This document shows positions 31,253 to 40,886 of a stretch of DNA of 46,046 nucleotides, in pieces (positions within the stretch are counted from its first letter, which is position 1; each line of letters starts with the position of its first letter). The notes under the pieces are model-generated. The model had not been told where the DNA came from and searched no databases. It saw only the letters and a program-made list of their open reading frames with translations. This DNA comes from Streptomyces sp. OR43. GTDB lineage: Bacteria; Actinomycetota; Actinomycetes; Streptomycetales; Streptomycetaceae. Location of the stretch: positions 815,026-861,071 of the forward strand of contig NZ_RDBK01000043.1 of the NCBI RefSeq assembly GCF_008042275.1. Direction: 5' to 3'. The position numbers and the translations under genes are program-made.

Positions 31253-32557
31253 TCAGCCGGTCGCGTCGGCCTTCCAGTCGCGGGCGCGCAGCGGCATGCG
31301 GGCGCCCCCGCCGTCGGCCGGGCGGACCGCGAGGATCTGGTTCACACCGATCTTGTTGTGCTCGAAGGAGAGGGCGGAGGCGGCCATGTAGAGGCGCCAG
31401 ACCCTGGCCCGGCCGGGCGAGGTCATCTTCACCGCGCGCGGCCACTCCTTCTCCAGGTTGGCGACCCAGCGGCGCAGGGTCAGGGCGTAGTGCTCGCGGA
31501 GCGACTCGACGTCGCGGGCCTCGAAACCGGCTTCTTCGAGGGTCGCGACGGTCCGGCCCACCGGGGCCAGTTCGCCGTCCGGGAAGACGTAGGCGTCGAT
31601 GAACTCGTCCACGTGGTACGCGGACTCGTCCTTCTCCGGGCGGCGGGCGATCTGGTGGTTGAGGAGGCGCCCGCCGGGCTTGAGGAGTGCGTAGAGGTCG
31701 TCGGCGTACTCGCGGTAGCGGACCGAGCCGACGTGTTCGGCCATGCCGATCGAGGAGATGGCGTCGTACGGGCCGTCCCTGACGTCCCGGTAGTCCTGGA
31801 CCCGGATCTCGATCCGGTCGGTCAGGCCCTCCTCGGCGATGCGCTTCCTGGCGAAGGCGGCCTGCTCGACGGAGAGGGTCACTCCGGTGACGCGGGCGCC
31901 GTACTCGCGGGCGGCGTGGATGGCCATGGAGCCCCAGCCGCAGCCGACGTCCAGGAGGCGGTCGCCCTCCTTCAGGGCGAGCTTGCGGCAGACCAGGTCG
32001 AGCTTGTCGCGCTGGGCGTCCTCGAGGTTGCCGCCGTCCTCCCAGTAGGCGCAGGAGTAGACCATGGACGGACCGAGGACCAGTGCGTAGAAGTCATTGC
32101 CCACGTCGTAGTGGTGGCTGATGGCCTCCTTGTCGCGGCGCTTGGTGTGCAGCGTGCCGCTGCGCCGGCGTACCTCCTCGGGCGGCGGCGGGGGCGGGGG
32201 CCACGGGCCGGCCAGTTGCAGCAGCCCCTTGGCCGCGGCGCGCAGCTTCGGGTCGCGGACCGGGTGGACGCTGTCCTTGGCCTCCCCGCCGCGCTCCCAG
32301 ATCAGCCCGGCCATCAGGTCCAGGGCCGCGTACAGATCGCCTTCGATATCGAGTTCTCCGGCCACCCAGGCCCGGGCGAGGCCCAGTTCGCCCGGCTTCC
32401 AGAGCAGCCGGCGCAGGGCACGGCGGTTCCTGATGACGAGGACGGGGGCGCCGGGCGGGCCGGACTCGCTGCCGTCCCAGGCCCGGATGCGGACCGGTAG
32501 GGGTTCTCCCAGCAACTCCTGGGCTAGAGCGGTCAGCCGCAATGCGGCGTCTGCCAT
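31253..32557 (-). CDS. Cyclopropane-fatty-acyl-phospholipid synthase family methyltransferase
   Basis: A 434-residue SAM-dependent enzyme that methylenates unsaturated acyl chains in membrane phospholipids, or a close relative. The ATG at 32557 follows GGAGGT. Residues 1-115 form the N-terminal domain typical of CFA synthases. There is a run of eight prolines at about 119-126, unusual for the family. The methyltransferase domain begins SHHYDVGNDFYALVLG, with SAM motif LLDVGCGWGS at 201-210, then a cyclopropane-synthase lid (YREYADDLYALLKPGGRLLN). Convergent with the ABC permease gene. Confidence 0.9.
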   Translation of the reverse strand: MADAALRLTALAQELLGEPLPVRIRAWDGSESGPPGAPVLVIRNRRALRRLLWKPGELGLARAWVAGELDIEGDLYAALDLMAGLIWERGGEAKDSVHPVRDPKLRAAAKGLLQLAGPWPPPPPPPEEVRRRSGTLHTKRRDKEAISHHYDVGNDFYALVLGPSMVYSCAYWEDGGNLEDAQRDKLDLVCRKLALKEGDRLLDVGCGWGSMAIHAAREYGARVTGVTLSVEQAAFARKRIAEEGLTDRIEIRVQDYRDVRDGPYDAISSIGMAEHVGSVRYREYADDLYALLKPGGRLLNHQIARRPEKDESAYHVDEFIDAYVFPDGELAPVGRTVATLEEAGFEARDVESLREHYALTLRRWVANLEKEWPRAVKMTSPGRARVWRLYMAASALSFEHNKIGVNQILAVRPADGGGARMPLRARDWKADATG

Positions 32558-32795
32558 GGCGCACACCTCCGTGATGGTGTTTCCCAACGTGCCCAGACAT
32601 GCCCACGCATGCCTCGGACCACGCCCCGGCACCCTTGGCGCCACGGCGAGGTACACCCCTTCAACAGTTTCCGGCGGCCTGGCCATCCCGCTACTGCGCA
32701 ACGGAACGGCAAAATACCTGTACGGCACATGCATCCGCCGGGGCGCTGGCCCCCGCGCTCCCGCACCGGTTGCGGCGCCGGCCTGCGCCGATACG

Positions 32796-32839
32796 CCGAA
32801 GGGGCCGTCCGCACCACGGATGGCGGACGGCCCCTTCGG
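32796..32839 (-). terminator. 17-bp perfect hairpin between cfa and ndh (hairpin A)
   Basis: Bases 32796-32812 pair perfectly with 32823-32839 around a ten-base loop. On the minus strand it follows the giant palindrome after ndh. Its right arm shares bases 32833-32839 with that palindrome, so the two structures are mutually exclusive. Confidence 0.7.
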
Positions 32840-32904
32840 GCGTCGTGCGACTGTCTGTCGCGGATCCGGGGATCCGCGACAGACAGTCGCACGACGCCCG
32901 AAGG
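32833..32904. repeat. 72-bp near-perfect palindrome (35-bp arms, 2-base centre)
   Basis: Bases 32833-32867 are the exact complement of 32870-32904, with GG at the centre; the innermost arms are GGATCC. It begins 20 bases after the ndh stop on the minus strand and could form a very stable RNA hairpin or DNA cruciform. Pairing can resume outside the arms with a bulge (32824-32828 with 32912-32916). The remaining 32558-32795 is the cfa upstream region; I see no gene and no convincing promoter in it. Confidence 0.92.
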
Positions 32905-32923
32905 CCCTTCCGTCCGGGCGGGG

Positions 32924-34309
32924 CTAGGAGGCCTTGGCCTTCTCGCTCACGGGCTTCGCGGCGGCGGGGGCCGGCGCGGGCTTGGCGGCCTCGTAGAACT
33001 CCTCGCGCGGAGTCTCCATGGCACCGAGCGAGACGACCTCGCGCTTGAGGAACATCGCCAGCGTCCAGTCGGCGAAGATCCGGATCTTGCGGTTCCAGGT
33101 CGGCATCGCCATGCCGTGGTAGCCACGGTGCATGTACCAGGCGAGACGGCCCTTGAGCTTGATCTTCACCTTGCCCATGACGATCATCGCGACGCCCTTG
33201 TGCAGGCCCAGACCGGCGACCGCACCCTTGTTGGCGTGGCTGTACTCGCCCTGCGGGAAGCCGCGCATCCCGGAGATGACGTTGTCGCCGAGGACCTTGG
33301 CCTGACGCAGCGCGTGCTGGGCGTTCGGCGGGCACCAGGCGTTCGGGTTACCGGCCTTGCGGCCGACCATGTCCGGCACCTGGGCGTTGTCGCCTGCGGC
33401 CCAGATGTAGTCGGTGCCCTGCACCTGGAGCTTCTCGGTGGTGTCGACGTGGCCACGCGGGCCGAGCGGCAGACCGAAACGGGCCAGTGCCGGGTTCGGC
33501 TTCACACCGGCGGTCCACACGATGGTGTTGGAGTCGACCTCCAGGCCGTTCTTCAGCACCACGTGACCGTCGACGCAGGAGTCCATGGAGGTCGAGAGGA
33601 AGACCTCGACACCGCGGGACTCCAGGTGCTCGCGGCCCCAGGTGCCCAGCTTCGGGCCGACCTCGGGAAGGATCTTGTCGGCGGCGTCGACGAGGATGAA
33701 GCGCATGTCCTCGCGCTTCACGTTCGTGTAGTACTTCGCCGCGTCGCGGGCCATGTCCTCGACCTCGCCGATGGTCTCCGCGCCGGCGAAACCGCCGCCC
33801 ACGAAGACGAACGTCAGCGCCCTGCGGCGGACGTCCTCGTCGGTCGTCGAGTCAGCCTTGTCCAGCTGCTCGAGGACGTGGTTGCGCAGGCCGATGGCCT
33901 CCTCGATGCCCTTCATACCGATGCCCTGTTCGGCCAGGCCGGGGATCGGGAAGGTACGGGAGACGGCGCCCATCGCGATGACCAGGTAGTCGAAGGGCAG
34001 CTCGTAGGCCTCGCCGACGAGCGGCGCAACCGTGGCGACCTTGCGGTCCTGGTCGATGGTCGTGACGCGGCCGGTGAGGACCTCGGCCTTGGGCAGCACG
34101 CGTCGCAGCGGGACGACGACATGCCGAGGCGAGATGCTGCCGGCAGCAGCTTCGGGGAGGAAGGGCTGGTAGGTCATGTACGACCGGGGGTCGACGACCG
34201 TGACGGTCGCCTCGCCGTAGCGCATCTTCTTCAGAATGCGCCGAGCTGCGTACAGGCCTACGTACCCACCGCCTACTACGAGGATCCTGGGACGCTCCGT
34301 GGTGCTCAT
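32924..34309 (-). CDS. ndh: Type II NADH dehydrogenase (NDH-2)
   Basis: A 461-residue non-proton-pumping NADH:menaquinone oxidoreductase. I start at ATG 34309 (MSTTERPRILVVGGGYVGLY); the added upstream sequence is the regulatory region. The FAD Rossmann motif GGGYVG is at 13-18, the NADH motif FVFVGGGFAGAETIGE near 165-180, and the FAD-closing AGDNAQVPD near 300. The C-terminus has the amphipathic membrane-binding segment and an Ala/Lys/Pro tail (KPAPAPAAAKPVSEKAKAS). A weak ribosome site. Two Rex-like operators lie upstream, fitting redox control by Rex. Confidence 0.92.
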   Translation of the reverse strand: MSTTERPRILVVGGGYVGLYAARRILKKMRYGEATVTVVDPRSYMTYQPFLPEAAAGSISPRHVVVPLRRVLPKAEVLTGRVTTIDQDRKVATVAPLVGEAYELPFDYLVIAMGAVSRTFPIPGLAEQGIGMKGIEEAIGLRNHVLEQLDKADSTTDEDVRRRALTFVFVGGGFAGAETIGEVEDMARDAAKYYTNVKREDMRFILVDAADKILPEVGPKLGTWGREHLESRGVEVFLSTSMDSCVDGHVVLKNGLEVDSNTIVWTAGVKPNPALARFGLPLGPRGHVDTTEKLQVQGTDYIWAAGDNAQVPDMVGRKAGNPNAWCPPNAQHALRQAKVLGDNVISGMRGFPQGEYSHANKGAVAGLGLHKGVAMIVMGKVKIKLKGRLAWYMHRGYHGMAMPTWNRKIRIFADWTLAMFLKREVVSLGAMETPREEFYEAAKPAPAPAAAKPVSEKAKAS

Positions 34310-34344
34310 GCCATCGAGTATCCACCCCCCTCGGGGGGCACGCT

Positions 34345-34360
34345 CGTGAGCCCCTTCACA
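34345..34360. promoter_or_regulatory. Rex-like operator close to the ndh start
   Basis: CGTGAG-CCCC-TTCACA is the Rex consensus (TGTGAA-N4-TTCACA) with two mismatches in one half. It is 36-51 bases upstream of the ATG, a repressing position. A C6/G6 hairpin (34325-34338) sits between it and the start. Confidence 0.6.
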
Positions 34361-34617
34361 AGGTATGGCCCACCCTCTGCTACACTTCGCCGCCCACGTG
34401 ACCCAGGTCATGGGCCGACAGGGGAACCACGGCACCCTGGCGAACGTTGTTCACCGCTTGTGAGCTGGCCCTTGAGCCGCCGAGCGGGGTGAACCACCCC
34501 TCCGATTCACACACCCGCAACACACCCGGAACCGCCCCGTACGCGAGGCGGGCGACCCCGCACACCCTCCCGCGGGCCCGTTCGGAGCAGAAGTCCGCCC
34601 CCGGGGGCGCAATTCCT

Positions 34618-34633
34618 TGTGAAGAAGTTCACG
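34618..34633. promoter_or_regulatory. Second Rex-like operator, far upstream of ndh
   Basis: TGTGAAGAAGTTCACG matches TGTGAA-N4-TTCACA at all but the last base. It lies about 310 bases upstream of ndh, in the 434-bp gap after the ppx gene, which otherwise contains no gene I can support. Two sites would allow cooperative or looping control. Confidence 0.65.
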
Positions 34634-34743
34634 AACTTCGTGGCGACGTGTCGCCGAAGGCACCCGCGGGGCCCTCCGGAGGGGCTCAGAAGTGCAGGCC
34701 GGAGTGCTGATGAGCAGGATCCACGGCACTCTGCGGACCTGCC

Positions 34744-35688
34744 CTAGCGGGCCGCGTAGAAGGCGATGCCGTCGAGGATGTCGTGCTCGCTGACGACCAC
34801 CTCGCGCGCGCCGCTCCGCTCCATCACGGCCAGCAGGATCAGCGCCCCGGAGGTGATCACGTCGACCCTGCCCGGGTGCATCGCGCCGATCGCCGCACGC
34901 TCGGCGTGGGTCGAGGCGAGGAGCCGCCCGGCGATCTCCCGGACCTGCTCCAGGGAGATCCGGGAGTGGTGGATCGCCTCGGAGTCGTACTCATCGAGCC
35001 CCAGCGCGATGGCGGCCATGGTGGTGACCGTCCCGGCGAGGCCGACGAGCGTGCCCGCCGAGGTGAGCGGCACGGTCTCCTCGGCCAGGTCCAGCGCGGC
35101 TGCGACATCGGCACGGATCGCGTCCGCCTGCTCCGGCGCGGGCGGGTCAGTGACCACCCCGTCCCGCGTGAGGTGGCGCTCGGTCATCCGGACGCAGCCG
35201 ATGTCCACGGACCGGGCCGCCCGGACCCGGTCGTCGCCGACGACGAACTCGGTGGACCCGCCGCCGATGTCCACGACGAGGTACGGCTTGGCGAGGTCGT
35301 CCCGCCCGGCGAGCTCCTTGGTGGCCCCGTCGAACGAGAACTCGGCCTCCTGGTCTCCGGTGATCACCTCGGGCTCGACGCCCAGGATGTCCAGGACGCC
35401 ACGGACGAAGTCGTCCCTGTTCTCCGCGTCCCGGGAGGCGGAGGTCGCGACGAAGCGGACCTTCTCCGCCCCGTGCTCCTTGATCACCGCGGCGTACTGC
35501 CGACAGGCGGCGAACGTCCGCTCCAACGCCTCCGGGGCGAGCCGCCCGGTCCGGTCGACGCCCTGCCCCAGCCGGACGATCTCCATCCGCCGGTCGAGCT
35601 CGACGAGTTCCCCGGTGATGGGGTCGGCGTCCGCGACGAGCAGACGGATCGAGTTGGTACCGCAGTCGATGGCGGCCACGCGTGTCAT
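34744..35688 (-). CDS. ppx: Ppx/GppA family exopolyphosphatase / (p)ppGpp phosphatase
   Basis: A 314-residue sugar-kinase-fold phosphatase. Motifs: AIDCGTNSIRLLVAD at the N-terminus (phosphate 1 loop), VVDIGGGSTEFVVGD (phosphate 2), TLVGLAGTVTTMAAIALG, and the closing ADVITSGALILLAV-like helix. The short form (about 310 residues, no HD-like C-terminal domain) is the common actinobacterial PPX1/2 type. The ATG follows GGAGAGG. Activity on polyP versus pppGpp cannot be separated by sequence. Confidence 0.92.
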   Translation of the reverse strand: MTRVAAIDCGTNSIRLLVADADPITGELVELDRRMEIVRLGQGVDRTGRLAPEALERTFAACRQYAAVIKEHGAEKVRFVATSASRDAENRDDFVRGVLDILGVEPEVITGDQEAEFSFDGATKELAGRDDLAKPYLVVDIGGGSTEFVVGDDRVRAARSVDIGCVRMTERHLTRDGVVTDPPAPEQADAIRADVAAALDLAEETVPLTSAGTLVGLAGTVTTMAAIALGLDEYDSEAIHHSRISLEQVREIAGRLLASTHAERAAIGAMHPGRVDVITSGALILLAVMERSGAREVVVSEHDILDGIAFYAAR

Positions 35689-35715
35689 CTCTTCAGCCTC
35701 TCCAGCAAAACAAGC

Positions 35716-35835
35716 CCCTGGGGGTCCCCCCGGACGAAGTCTGGGGGGAGATCGAGGAGCGGGGTCCGGGGCGGAGCCCCCGAATCAAGCCCCTGCGGCG
35801 ATTGAGTAGCAGGGGTCCGGGGGCGGAGCCCCCGA
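35716..35835. repeat. Cluster of dispersed Streptomyces palindromic intergenic repeats
   Basis: Two copies of GGGGTCCGGGGGCGGAGCCCCCGA-type elements (35761-35783, one G shorter, and 35812-35835), each forming a CGGGGGC/GCCCCCG hairpin. Between them is a CAAGCCCCTGCGGCGATTGA linker, and before them a TCCCCCCGGACGAAGTCTGG element that is also a hairpin. These sequences recur between genes in many Streptomyces genomes, as I remember them. Here they separate ppx from DUF501. Confidence 0.7.
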
Positions 35836-35843
35836 GAGGGACC

Positions 35844-36383
35844 TCAGCCCTCGTCCCCGTCCGGCGCGCCGCACGGCGACACGCACGGCCCCTTGCGCCA
35901 CCATTCCGGCAGCATCGCGATCGCCTCGTCCCCGAGCGGGTTCACCCCCGGTCCCGCGGCCAGCGAGTGCCCGACGAGCACATGCAGGCACTTCACCCGG
36001 TCCGGCATGCCCCCCGCGCTCGGGAAGCCCTCCAGCACCTCGATGGCGTCACGCCGCGCGAGGTAGTCCTCGTGCGCGGCCCGGTACGCCGCGGCCAGCT
36101 CGGGGTCCGTACCGAGGCGCTCGGTCATCTCCTTCATGACCCCGTTCGCCTCCAGCGTGCCGATCGCGGACGCCGCACGCGGGCACGTCAGGTAGAACGT
36201 CGTCGGGAACGGCGTACCGTCCTCCAGCCGGGGCTGCGTCTCGACCACGTCCGGGTTGCCGCACGGGCAGCGGTGCGCGATCGCGCGCAGCCCCCGCGGC
36301 GGGCGCCCCAGCTGCTGCTGGAACGCGGCGATGTCCGCGTCGGTGGGCGCGGTGGACTCGGTCTGGGGAGGGGGCGTTTCCAT
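35844..36383 (-). CDS. DUF501 domain protein
   Basis: A 179-residue conserved actinobacterial protein. DUF501 features are visible: AFQQQLGRPPRGLRAIAHRC, CGNPDVVETQPRLEDGTPFP, TTFYLTCPRAASAIGTLEAN, and EVLEGFPSAGGMPDRVKCLH with the conserved CLHVLVGHSLAAGPGVNPLG end. Conserved Cys/His residues suggest metal or cofactor binding. Function unknown, but it is regularly found between divIC and ppx near eno. Confidence 0.9.
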   Translation of the reverse strand: METPPPQTESTAPTDADIAAFQQQLGRPPRGLRAIAHRCPCGNPDVVETQPRLEDGTPFPTTFYLTCPRAASAIGTLEANGVMKEMTERLGTDPELAAAYRAAHEDYLARRDAIEVLEGFPSAGGMPDRVKCLHVLVGHSLAAGPGVNPLGDEAIAMLPEWWRKGPCVSPCGAPDGDEG

Positions 36384-36451
36384 GCCTGCCTAGGGTTCTG
36401 ATCGGACTGCTCGAACTGCGGTTCTGCAGAGGTGGAAGGGCGTGCGGTGGC

Positions 36452-36922
36452 TCAGCCGCGGTCGGCGCTGTCGACGCCGTCCCACAGGTTGGAGTGCCAG
36501 GGCCGGTCGGTCTCCTCCGGCGTCCCGTTGCGCTCCTTGACCGCGTCGGGGTCGACCACGGTGTAGCCGGTCTCCCCGGGAAGAAGGTAGTGCAGGTGCT
36601 GGCGGGCCAGCCGCTTGATGTACGCGTCGTCCTGGAGCCGCGCCTTCTCGTCGCGCAGCTCCTCGGTGCGGGCCTCGGCCTCCTGCGCGAGCCTCTCCTG
36701 GTCGGCGATCTCGTCCCGCTGCGAGACGTACTGCCGCATCGGATACGCGAGGGCGACGATCAGCGAGCAGACCACCAGGGCCAGGAAGGCGGCCCGGCCG
36801 GTGAGCCGGGAGCGACGGGCCTGACGGCGGTTCTGGGAGCGGTAGACGCGGGCTGCGGTCTGCTCACCGAGCAACCGCAGCCGGGTCGCGGTGGAGAACC
36901 GGTCCCGGTCCTTCGCGGCCAT
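36452..36922 (-). CDS. divIC: FtsB/DivIC-family septum formation protein
   Basis: A 156-residue bitopic division protein. A basic N-terminal tail (QNRRQARRSRLTGRAAF) is followed by one transmembrane helix at about 46-64 (FLALVVCSLIVALAYPM) and a coiled coil at about 70-100 (EIADQERLAQEAEARTEELR). The HLHYLLPGETGY segment is the conserved DivIC end. In Streptomyces DivIC helps sporulation septation rather than being essential. Immediately downstream of eno, separated by a hairpin. Confidence 0.9.
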   Translation of the reverse strand: MAAKDRDRFSTATRLRLLGEQTAARVYRSQNRRQARRSRLTGRAAFLALVVCSLIVALAYPMRQYVSQRDEIADQERLAQEAEARTEELRDEKARLQDDAYIKRLARQHLHYLLPGETGYTVVDPDAVKERNGTPEETDRPWHSNLWDGVDSADRG

Positions 36923-36945
36923 GTCTCCGCCTCCCCATTACGCAC

Positions 36946-36988
36946 GTCCGTCCCCGCACACGGTACGGGACCGAGTGCGGGGACGGAC
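36946..36988 (-). terminator. Strong hairpin between eno and divIC
   Basis: GTCCGTCCCCGCAC (36946-36959) pairs perfectly with 36975-36988 (14 bp), and the loop can form a further short stem. It lies 52 bases after the eno stop and 24 before the divIC start, so it may be an eno terminator or attenuator. Confidence 0.65.
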
Positions 36989-37039
36989 GGAGGCCGGGGC
37001 ACTTGAGCCCGCCGGGCTTTTCCGGGCCTGCTGTGCGGG

Positions 37040-38492
<1,453 letters not shown>

Positions 38493-38606
38493 CGACAACA
38501 GTTGAACGATCGACGCAGAAACCGGCCCACCCCGGACCGGCACGCACGGGGGGAGGGTGCGCACCGGGCCGGGGCGGCCGGGGTCATCAGCGAGGAGAGA
38601 TCGCGA

Positions 38607-39353
<747 letters not shown>

Positions 39354-39419
39354 TCACCGACGCCTGCGAGGTGAGCTGTCGGGTTCGGGCCAAGTGAGTT
39401 GCCCGGTCGCACGTCCTAG

Positions 39420-39555
39420 CACGCGACTTCACCCCAAGCCGGTCCTGATGCGTCTTGCGACGATCGGGCCCGGCGCTTACCTGGGTCCCCCGCTCCTGCC
39501 TACGGCGCTTTACGCGTCTGTTCCCTTCGACCGACGGCAGGATTCGGCGTGACGA
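39420..39555 (-). ncRNA. c-di-AMP riboswitch (ydaO-yuaA type) in the rpfA leader
   Basis: On the minus strand the leader contains the family hallmarks in order: CGCCGAATCCTGCCGTCGG, then AGGAGCGGGGGACCCAGGTAA, then GGCTTGGGGTGAAGTCGCG. These correspond to the conserved ydaO core. A c-di-AMP riboswitch in the rpfA leader of Streptomyces is established knowledge. It ends about 79 bases before the ATG, leaving room for an expression platform. Confidence 0.9.
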
Positions 39556-39734
39556 TCGACGGGGCCCGCGGTGCGAGCGGTTCCGACCGTAAACACAACC
39601 AACCCGCATATCCAAAGATGGACATACCGTATAAACAGCCCTTACTTGCACCCGAGGAAGCATCGTTTGCGCAGGTGAGGACGGCTGCGGCGGGACCTCC
39701 CCAACAAGACGCGCCAGTTCACGCAAAGAGACCC
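39556..39734 (-). promoter_or_regulatory. rpfA promoter region (A/T-rich for this genome)
   Basis: Upstream of the riboswitch on the minus strand lie A/T-rich hexamer candidates including TTGGAT with a TTTACG or TACGGT-type box. No single promoter can be assigned by eye. The stretch is the least GC-rich in the window and contains no gene. Confidence 0.4.
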
Positions 39735-39762
39735 ATGTCTCACTTGGTCAAAAGTGGGACAT
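39735..39762 (-). terminator. Hairpin downstream of the second rpf gene
   Basis: ATGTCTCACTT pairs with AAGTGGGACAT (one G-U pair) across a six-base loop, an 11-bp stem 57 bases after the stop codon. Second of two tandem structures after this gene. Confidence 0.55.
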
Positions 39763-39775
39763 AGGCCTCTTAACT

Positions 39776-39792
39776 ACCCCAATATTTGGGGT
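39776..39792 (-). terminator. Terminator of the second rpf gene
   Basis: ACCCCAA-TAT-TTGGGGT is a 7-bp stem with a three-base loop, 27 bases after the stop of the Rpf-like gene. In the plus direction it is followed by a T-run (GTTTT). Confidence 0.6.
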
Positions 39793-39818
39793 GTTTTCAG
39801 CTGATCATCAGACTGCGC

Positions 39819-40781
39819 TCATCCGGCCTTCACGCCGAGATCGAGGCTCTGGCCAGGCAGGATGAGGTCGGGGTCGGAACCCACCTCGGCCTTGTTGGCC
39901 TCGTACAGAGCCGTCCACCCGCCGGGCAGCTGCTGTGCATCAGCAATCGCCCAGAGGTTGTCGCCCGCGCGGACGGTGTACGCACCGTCAGCAGCCGGGG
40001 CTCCGGTGCCGCGTGCGCCACCGTCACCGCGCGAGGCGTGCCTTCCCGCGTCCCGGTCGCCACCGCGGCCGCTCTCCCGGGTCTCCTCGGGGGCCGGCGT
40101 CCCGCGGTGCTTGCCGCCCTTCTCCTGCCCGGAGGAACCCTGCTCGGCGCCCGAGGCGTCACCCGAGGGCGTCGTGGAGGGGGTGGCGGAGGGCGTGGCC
40201 GACGGGGACGCCGACGCGTCCGGCTTCGCGTCCTCGTCCTTCGCGTCGCCCGACGGTGCCTTCGTCTCCGGGGACGCATCGCCCGACGGGGTCGCGTCCC
40301 CGGACGGGTCGGTGCTCGCGGACGGATCGGCGCTCGCGGACGGGTCCACGCTTTCCGTCGGGTCGGCGGACGGCGCACTGCCCGGGTCCACGCCCGGCAG
40401 GCCGCTGTCCACGACGAGCCCCGAGATGACGGCGCAGCTCGGCCACGCCTTCGGCCCCTGGTCCTCCAGGACCTTCTCCGCCACGGCGATCTGCTGCGAG
40501 CGGCTGGCGAGGTCGGCGCGCTCGGCGTACGACTCGCCGCCGTACGACTTCCAGACCTCCTGCGAGAACTGCAGGCCGCCGTAGTAGCCGTTGCCGAGGT
40601 CGGCGCTCCACATACCGCCGCTCTCGCACTCGGCCACGCGGTCCCAGGTCGAGGCGTCGGCGGCGTGCGCGCCTGCCGCGCCGAGCAGCGGGATGGCGAT
40701 GGCCGAGCCGGTCACGCCTGCGGCGACGATGATGGCGGGTGCCTGCCGAGGGCGACGGTGTCTGCCGTTAGCGGAGCCCAT
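39819..40781 (-). CDS. Second Rpf-type transglycosylase with long linker and LysM
   Basis: A 320-residue secreted protein. The ATG follows GGAAGG. Signal peptide about 1-40 (AAGVTGSAIAIPLLGAAGAH). The Rpf domain (41-115) has ASTWDRVAECESGGMWSADL with catalytic Glu and [19 protein letters not shown], then a low-complexity linker of about 120 residues (DPSASADPSASTDPSGDATP and similar), and a LysM at about 265-315 (YTVRAGDNLWAIADAQQLPG). The 39342-39818 gap after its stop codon is the rpfA leader. Unlike rpfA it has no visible riboswitch. Confidence 0.93.
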   Translation of the reverse strand: MGSANGRHRRPRQAPAIIVAAGVTGSAIAIPLLGAAGAHAADASTWDRVAECESGGMWSADLGNGYYGGLQFSQEVWKSYGGESYAERADLASRSQQIAVAEKVLEDQGPKAWPSCAVISGLVVDSGLPGVDPGSAPSADPTESVDPSASADPSASTDPSGDATPSGDASPETKAPSGDAKDEDAKPDASASPSATPSATPSTTPSGDASGAEQGSSGQEKGGKHRGTPAPEETRESGRGGDRDAGRHASRGDGGARGTGAPAADGAYTVRAGDNLWAIADAQQLPGGWTALYEANKAEVGSDPDLILPGQSLDLGVKAG

Positions 40782-40886
40782 GGGGATGCCTTCCGTGTGA
40801 CTGACGAGTGACTGGTGAGTCGAACGGTGAACCTAGCGGGACTCGAACGCATGTCACAAGTCGATGCAGCGCAGATCACGTGAAAG

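Noticed and set aside
34447..34465. Rex site GTTCACCGCTTGTGAG
   Set aside because: The half-sites are in everted order compared with TGTGAA-N4-TTCACA.
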